From contig NZ_CP139487.1 in NCBI RefSeq assembly GCF_034259205.1, forward strand, positions 2,108,001 through 2,172,000: a stretch of 64,000 nucleotides of DNA, in the 5' to 3' direction. Below, one piece after another: positions 61,081 through 64,000 of this stretch. The notes under the pieces were generated by a model. It searched no databases. It was not told where the DNA came from and worked only from the letters and a program-made list of their open reading frames with translations. The DNA is from Peredibacter starrii (GTDB lineage Bacteria > Bdellovibrionota > Bacteriovoracia > Bacteriovoracales > Bacteriovoracaceae). How positions within the stretch are numbered: position 1 is the first letter of the stretch; every line of letters begins with the position of its first letter. The position numbers were made by a program, and so were the translations under genes.

Positions 61081-62028
61081 ATGAGAGAGTTTTATCCTGA
61101 AATTGAGGCCTATCAAACGGGCCATTTACAAGTGAGTGATCTGCACTCGATTTATTATGAGCAAGTGGGAAATCCTGACGGAAAACCGGTCGTGTTTGTT
61201 CACGGAGGGCCAGGCGGCGGTGTTGATCCATCGATGAGAAGATTCTTTGATCCAAAGGTTTGGAGAATTGTTCTTTTTGATCAACGTGGTTGCGGAAAAT
61301 CAAAACCATTCTCAGAATTAAAAGATAACACCACATGGGACCTTGTAAGTGATATGGAAAAGCTTCGTATGGAGCTTAATATCGAGAAGTGGACGGTATT
61401 TGGCGGATCATGGGGGTCGACCCTGGCCCTTTCCTATGCCATCAATCACGCTAATCGTGTAACGGGACTTATCCTGCGAGGAATTTTCCTTCTTCGTAAA
61501 AAAGAAATCGATTGGTTTTACCAGGATGGCGCGAGCTACTTATTCCCAGATGCCTGGGCAAAATATCTGGAGCCAATTCCTGAAGTGGAAAGACACGATC
61601 TGGTGACTGCATTTTATAAACGTTTAACTTCACCAGTTAAAGAAATCAGAACGACTGCCGCCAAGGCATGGTCTATCTGGGAAGGCTCGACGTCGAAGCT
61701 TTTCTTTGATCCGAAATTTGTAGAGCGTTTTGGTGGAGATGAATTCGCGGATGCTTTCGCCCGTATTGAGTGTCATTATTTCGTGAATAAAGGTTTTTTC
61801 CCTGAAGACGGATGGATTCTCAAGAACGTCGATAAAATCCGTCATATCCCGGCTTGGATTGTTCAGGGACGCTATGATGTGGTTTGCCCTGCGACTTCGG
61901 CCTATGAACTTAATCAGGCCTGGCCTGAGTCTAAACTTCATATCATTCCGGACGCGGGCCACTCGGCCTCAGAACCTGGGATCAAATCGAAGTTAATTGA
62001 AGCGACAGATTTTTTCGGAACGCTATAA
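61081..62028 (+). CDS. pip: proline iminopeptidase
   Basis: I start at the ATG at 61081 with AAAGGA upstream (the in-frame ATG 30 bp earlier lacks a site), giving 315 residues. Motifs of S33 proline iminopeptidase: HGGPGGG, LFDQRGCGKS, the nucleophile elbow GGSWGS, GRYDVVCP (Asp) and AGHSASE (His). It removes N-terminal proline from peptides in the cytoplasm, which would complement the POT transporter and the secreted peptidases. It ends at a good terminator. Confidence 0.96.
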   Translation: MREFYPEIEAYQTGHLQVSDLHSIYYEQVGNPDGKPVVFVHGGPGGGVDPSMRRFFDPKVWRIVLFDQRGCGKSKPFSELKDNTTWDLVSDMEKLRMELNIEKWTVFGGSWGSTLALSYAINHANRVTGLILRGIFLLRKKEIDWFYQDGASYLFPDAWAKYLEPIPEVERHDLVTAFYKRLTSPVKEIRTTAAKAWSIWEGSTSKLFFDPKFVERFGGDEFADAFARIECHYFVNKGFFPEDGWILKNVDKIRHIPAWIVQGRYDVVCPATSAYELNQAWPESKLHIIPDAGHSASEPGIKSKLIEATDFFGTL

Positions 62029-62033
62029 ACAAA

Positions 62034-62062
62034 AAGGGGACCTTTCGGTCCCCTTATTTTTT
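62034..62062. terminator. bidirectional rho-independent terminator
   Basis: AAGGGGACC (62034-62042), loop TTTC, then GGTCCCCTT (62047-62055) and a T run, between convergent genes. Confidence 0.9.
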
Positions 62063-62068
62063 GAAATC

Positions 62069-62569
62069 TTAGAAGTGAATATCGTCGTATTCGCCGCCCA
62101 CGCGAGCAGGGAATTCAGAGTAGTTGTCGTATGAATCACGGTGTGAATCACGACGACCGAACTCATCTTCTACTGCATCTGGGTTCTCAGATACGCCTCT
62201 GTCATCGTAACTAGAACCACTAGAGTAGCCACCACCATCGATACGCTTACGACAAGAAACGTTACCGTTTTTAACAATACATTTTTCGTAAGAAGCTACG
62301 CGCTTATAATCAACCAGGCGACAAGAGTAGTTTCTGTTACAAGTATAGAAACCTTTTACAACTTCATAAACGTGAACGCCCCACTGAACAACAAGTTTAC
62401 CAGCTAGGTAGTTAGTGTTCTTAACAGGCTTTAGAGTTTGGCTTTGAAAAATTACTTTATGGTTCATTGGTCCAAGAGTACGAACTCTTTGAACGCGTAC
62501 GTTTTGAGCATGAGCTACGTTGATGACGAAAAACACAGCTAGTGCGAGAGAAGTAAGGATGTGTTTCAT
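62069..62569 (-). CDS. secreted protein of unknown function
   Basis: This 166-residue protein has a signal peptide (about residues 1-21, ending AHA) and the ribosome site GGAGGAAAC. The mature part has four Cys (TCNRNYSC, KCIV, SCRK) and a C-terminal half rich in Ser, Tyr, Asp and Gly that is probably disordered. No family is recognised. Confidence 0.75.
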   Translation of the reverse strand: MKHILTSLALAVFFVINVAHAQNVRVQRVRTLGPMNHKVIFQSQTLKPVKNTNYLAGKLVVQWGVHVYEVVKGFYTCNRNYSCRLVDYKRVASYEKCIVKNGNVSCRKRIDGGGYSSGSSYDDRGVSENPDAVEDEFGRRDSHRDSYDNYSEFPARVGGEYDDIHF

Positions 62570-62591
62570 GTTTCCTCCGGGTGAATTAATT

Positions 62592-62627
62592 TTAATGCCG
62601 CTTTAGATAAACCATTTATGGCATTAA
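62592..62627 (-). repeat. inverted repeat after the 60-residue gene
   Basis: TTAATGCC (62592-62599) and GGCATTAA (62620-62627) with an inner ATAAA/TTTAT pairing form a bulged hairpin. On the minus strand it is followed by an A/T-rich stretch, so it may end transcription of the small gene at 62678. Confidence 0.45.
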
Positions 62628-62677
62628 TAGAAGGACCTGCTGAAATATTTTCAGAGGAAACACGAAAAAAGATTTTG

Positions 62678-62860
62678 TTATTCTCGATATTGGCCCACGG
62701 CCGGTCTTCTCATCATGGCGATTTTCATTCTGAGATAACCAGAACCAATGCGATAAAGGGCCTTAAATTTGGTCATGTTCATGGTCTTCATCTCTTCCCA
62801 AAGATAGAGAAGCGAGCCCTTGATCATGCGGGATTTTCCTGACTCATTTTTTTTGGTCAT
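62678..62860 (-). CDS. small basic protein of unknown function (60 residues)
   Basis: The ORF is short but has one of the best ribosome sites in the window: GAGGAGG ends 6 nt before the ATG (62860). The protein is basic (many Lys, Arg and Met). It has no signal peptide; a central helical part could be amphipathic. No family is recognised. A hairpin lies downstream. Confidence 0.6.
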   Translation of the reverse strand: MTKKNESGKSRMIKGSLLYLWEEMKTMNMTKFKALYRIGSGYLRMKIAMMRRPAVGQYRE

Positions 62861-62933
62861 ACATTCCTCCTCTTTAACCTTGTTAAAGAAGCAGAAACGA
62901 TGCCATGGGGAAGGGAGAGTAAAATGTGGATTT

Positions 62934-63311
62934 TTAAGTCTGAAACCAGCAGCTCATCTTAATGTCGCGGAAATCTATGCCGTAAGCAGGGACATAAAGT
63001 CTCGACATGACGCCGGTTTTCCGAATTGGATTACTTAGTTTTCCTTCTGCGATATCGCCCTGGCCATTGGCCATGCGGAAGCTCCGAGAAAGAAGACTTA
63101 GATTAACATCATATCCCGTAAATGTGGCCACTTGGCGCCCATCCACGAATACTCCACCTGTAAGATTTTCGAGATAATCGATATCACTCATATAGGCCGA
63201 AAAAGAAACTTTCTTTCCCTGGTGCACTCCTGAACAACCACCTTTTCCCGGGCCTGCGGCAAATGCTAGGGAAGTGGTAGCAAGTAGAAGGGAAAAAACG
63301 AGTTTTTTCAT
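62934..63311 (-). CDS. small secreted protein of unknown function
   Basis: This 125-residue protein has a signal peptide (MKKLVFSLLLATTSLAFA) and AGGAG upstream. The mature part opens with a Gly-rich stretch (AGPGKGGCSG) and has two Cys, the second in KMSCWF near the end. It looks beta-rich. No family is recognised. It is divergent from the S28 peptidase gene, with 139 bp between the starts. Confidence 0.75.
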   Translation of the reverse strand: MKKLVFSLLLATTSLAFAAGPGKGGCSGVHQGKKVSFSAYMSDIDYLENLTGGVFVDGRQVATFTGYDVNLSLLSRSFRMANGQGDIAEGKLSNPIRKTGVMSRLYVPAYGIDFRDIKMSCWFQT

Positions 63312-63450
63312 AAAAGGCTCCTATATATAGGCCACTATAGGCCGGAATCCCATTTGGACCTAGACTCCCTGTAAAATTGTAAGAATAAGCCAGTTGATAG
63401 CTGTCTCTGTGAGTGATATGAAAACCCACCCCAATTTTGAAGGAGACACA

Positions 63451-64000
63451 ATGTCTTTTAAATTTCTTGCACTTGGACTGACTCTCGTGGCATCAGTCAA
63501 CGCTCTGGCCGTTAACCACGGACATTTCTTTCATAAACAATCGCTTCTCATGCAATCAAACTCACCTGAAGGCGCTCACCTAAAACTACGCGCTGATGGA
63601 ACAATGAGATCTGAGGAAGTTGGTTTTTATAATCAAAAACTTGATCACAGAAACCCAAATTCACCTATTTTTAAGCAGCGTTTTTTCGTTGATTCAAAAT
63701 ATGCTTCTGGCCCAGATGCTCCGGTTTTCCTCATCATCTGTGGAGAGTGGAACTGTGGCGGTACAGGTTCTTCTTCATTTGTAGAAAGCATGGCCAAAAA
63801 TATGAAAGGTCACTTGGTGTCTCTTGAGCACCGTTTTTATGGTGAGTCTCTTCCAACCGCTAACCTTACGGCCCAGAATCTTCAGCACCTAAGTTTAGAA
63901 GCTGCCCTTATGGACCTTGCAACTTTCCAGCAAGATCTTATGAAAACCCGGGGCTGGACAGGTAAGTGGATTGTTACTGGTGGTTCATACGCTGGTACTC
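63451..64000 (+). CDS. S28-family secreted serine peptidase, N-terminal part (runs off right edge)
   Basis: The ATG at 63451 has AAGGAG 5 nt upstream and opens a signal peptide (MSFKFLALGLTLVASVNALA). The 183 residues visible follow the S28 (prolyl-carboxypeptidase/DPP7) pattern: VGFYNQKLDHRNPNS, then FKQRFFVDSKY, FLIICGEW, LEHRFYGES and the nucleophile elbow GGSYAGT. S28 enzymes cleave after proline in exported peptides and are mainly eukaryotic, with scattered bacterial members. The remaining catalytic residues lie beyond the window. Confidence 0.85.
   Translation, partial: MSFKFLALGLTLVASVNALAVNHGHFFHKQSLLMQSNSPEGAHLKLRADGTMRSEEVGFYNQKLDHRNPNSPIFKQRFFVDSKYASGPDAPVFLIICGEWNCGGTGSSSFVESMAKNMKGHLVSLEHRFYGESLPTANLTAQNLQHLSLEAALMDLATFQQDLMKTRGWTGKWIVTGGSYAGT

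Noticed and set aside
1-64000. CRISPR arrays, rRNA operon, prophage genes or restriction-modification pairs
   Set aside because: No regularly spaced repeats, rRNA-like sequence, phage structural genes or DNA methyltransferase motifs were seen anywhere in the window.

Overview
The window is about 43% GC, densely packed, and reads as a chromosomal segment of a delta-like Gram-negative bacterium. My best guess is a Bdellovibrionota relative (Bacteriovorax/Bdellovibrio type). Three things point that way: the N-terminus of the M23 endopeptidase at the left edge; the large number of small Sec-exported proteins and lipoproteins; and the many secreted hydrolases. This is inferred from protein patterns only, as there is no rRNA here. 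There is one tRNA (Leu, GAG), one complete IS3-family element, no prophage and no CRISPR array.

Region 1 (1-12.5 kb). A partial M23 peptidase and a PP2C phosphatase lie on the minus strand. Divergent from them is a tight operon of the serine kinase PrkA, a DUF444/YeaH protein and SpoVR, closed by a terminator that overlaps the spoVR stop codon. Next come a chemoreceptor, a hydrolase/TPR pair, a divergent secreted protein and an RpoH-like sigma factor.

Region 2 (12.6-36.6 kb). This holds the housekeeping run rpsO-pnp-dut, a small PHA-granule-like protein coupled to a ferredoxin, and a POT peptide transporter. It continues with an operon of App1-like phosphatase, C45-like Ntn hydrolase and membrane protein, then acylphosphatase and a coiled-coil/Hsp20 fusion operon. 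The last part has N-formylglutamate amidohydrolase, an inosine/guanosine kinase (gsk) coupled to a possible nuclease-fold protein, an ABC-ATPase-like protein with no Walker A, an MnmA paralogue overlapping an M28 protein that has lost its zinc ligands, and canonical mnmA.

Region 3 (36.6-64 kb). This is an accessory-like stretch of exported proteins: two subtilases, a triple-repeat Cys-rich lipoprotein, a type-B carboxylesterase, an FG-GAP/ASPIC lipoprotein, a secreted zincin, a PHB-depolymerase-like esterase, a CAP lipoprotein, a proline iminopeptidase, an S28 peptidase cut by the right edge, and about fifteen small secreted proteins of unknown function. An IS3 element sits inside what was a bidirectional terminator hairpin. 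Several genes lack a Shine-Dalgarno sequence and have a -10-like hexamer 6-7 nt before the ATG, which suggests leaderless transcripts.

No single clearly new multi-gene system stands out. The best leads are the M28 pseudo-peptidase next to two MnmA-type enzymes, the coiled-coil/Hsp20 operon, the gsk-coupled possible nuclease, and the AUU-start membrane protein.
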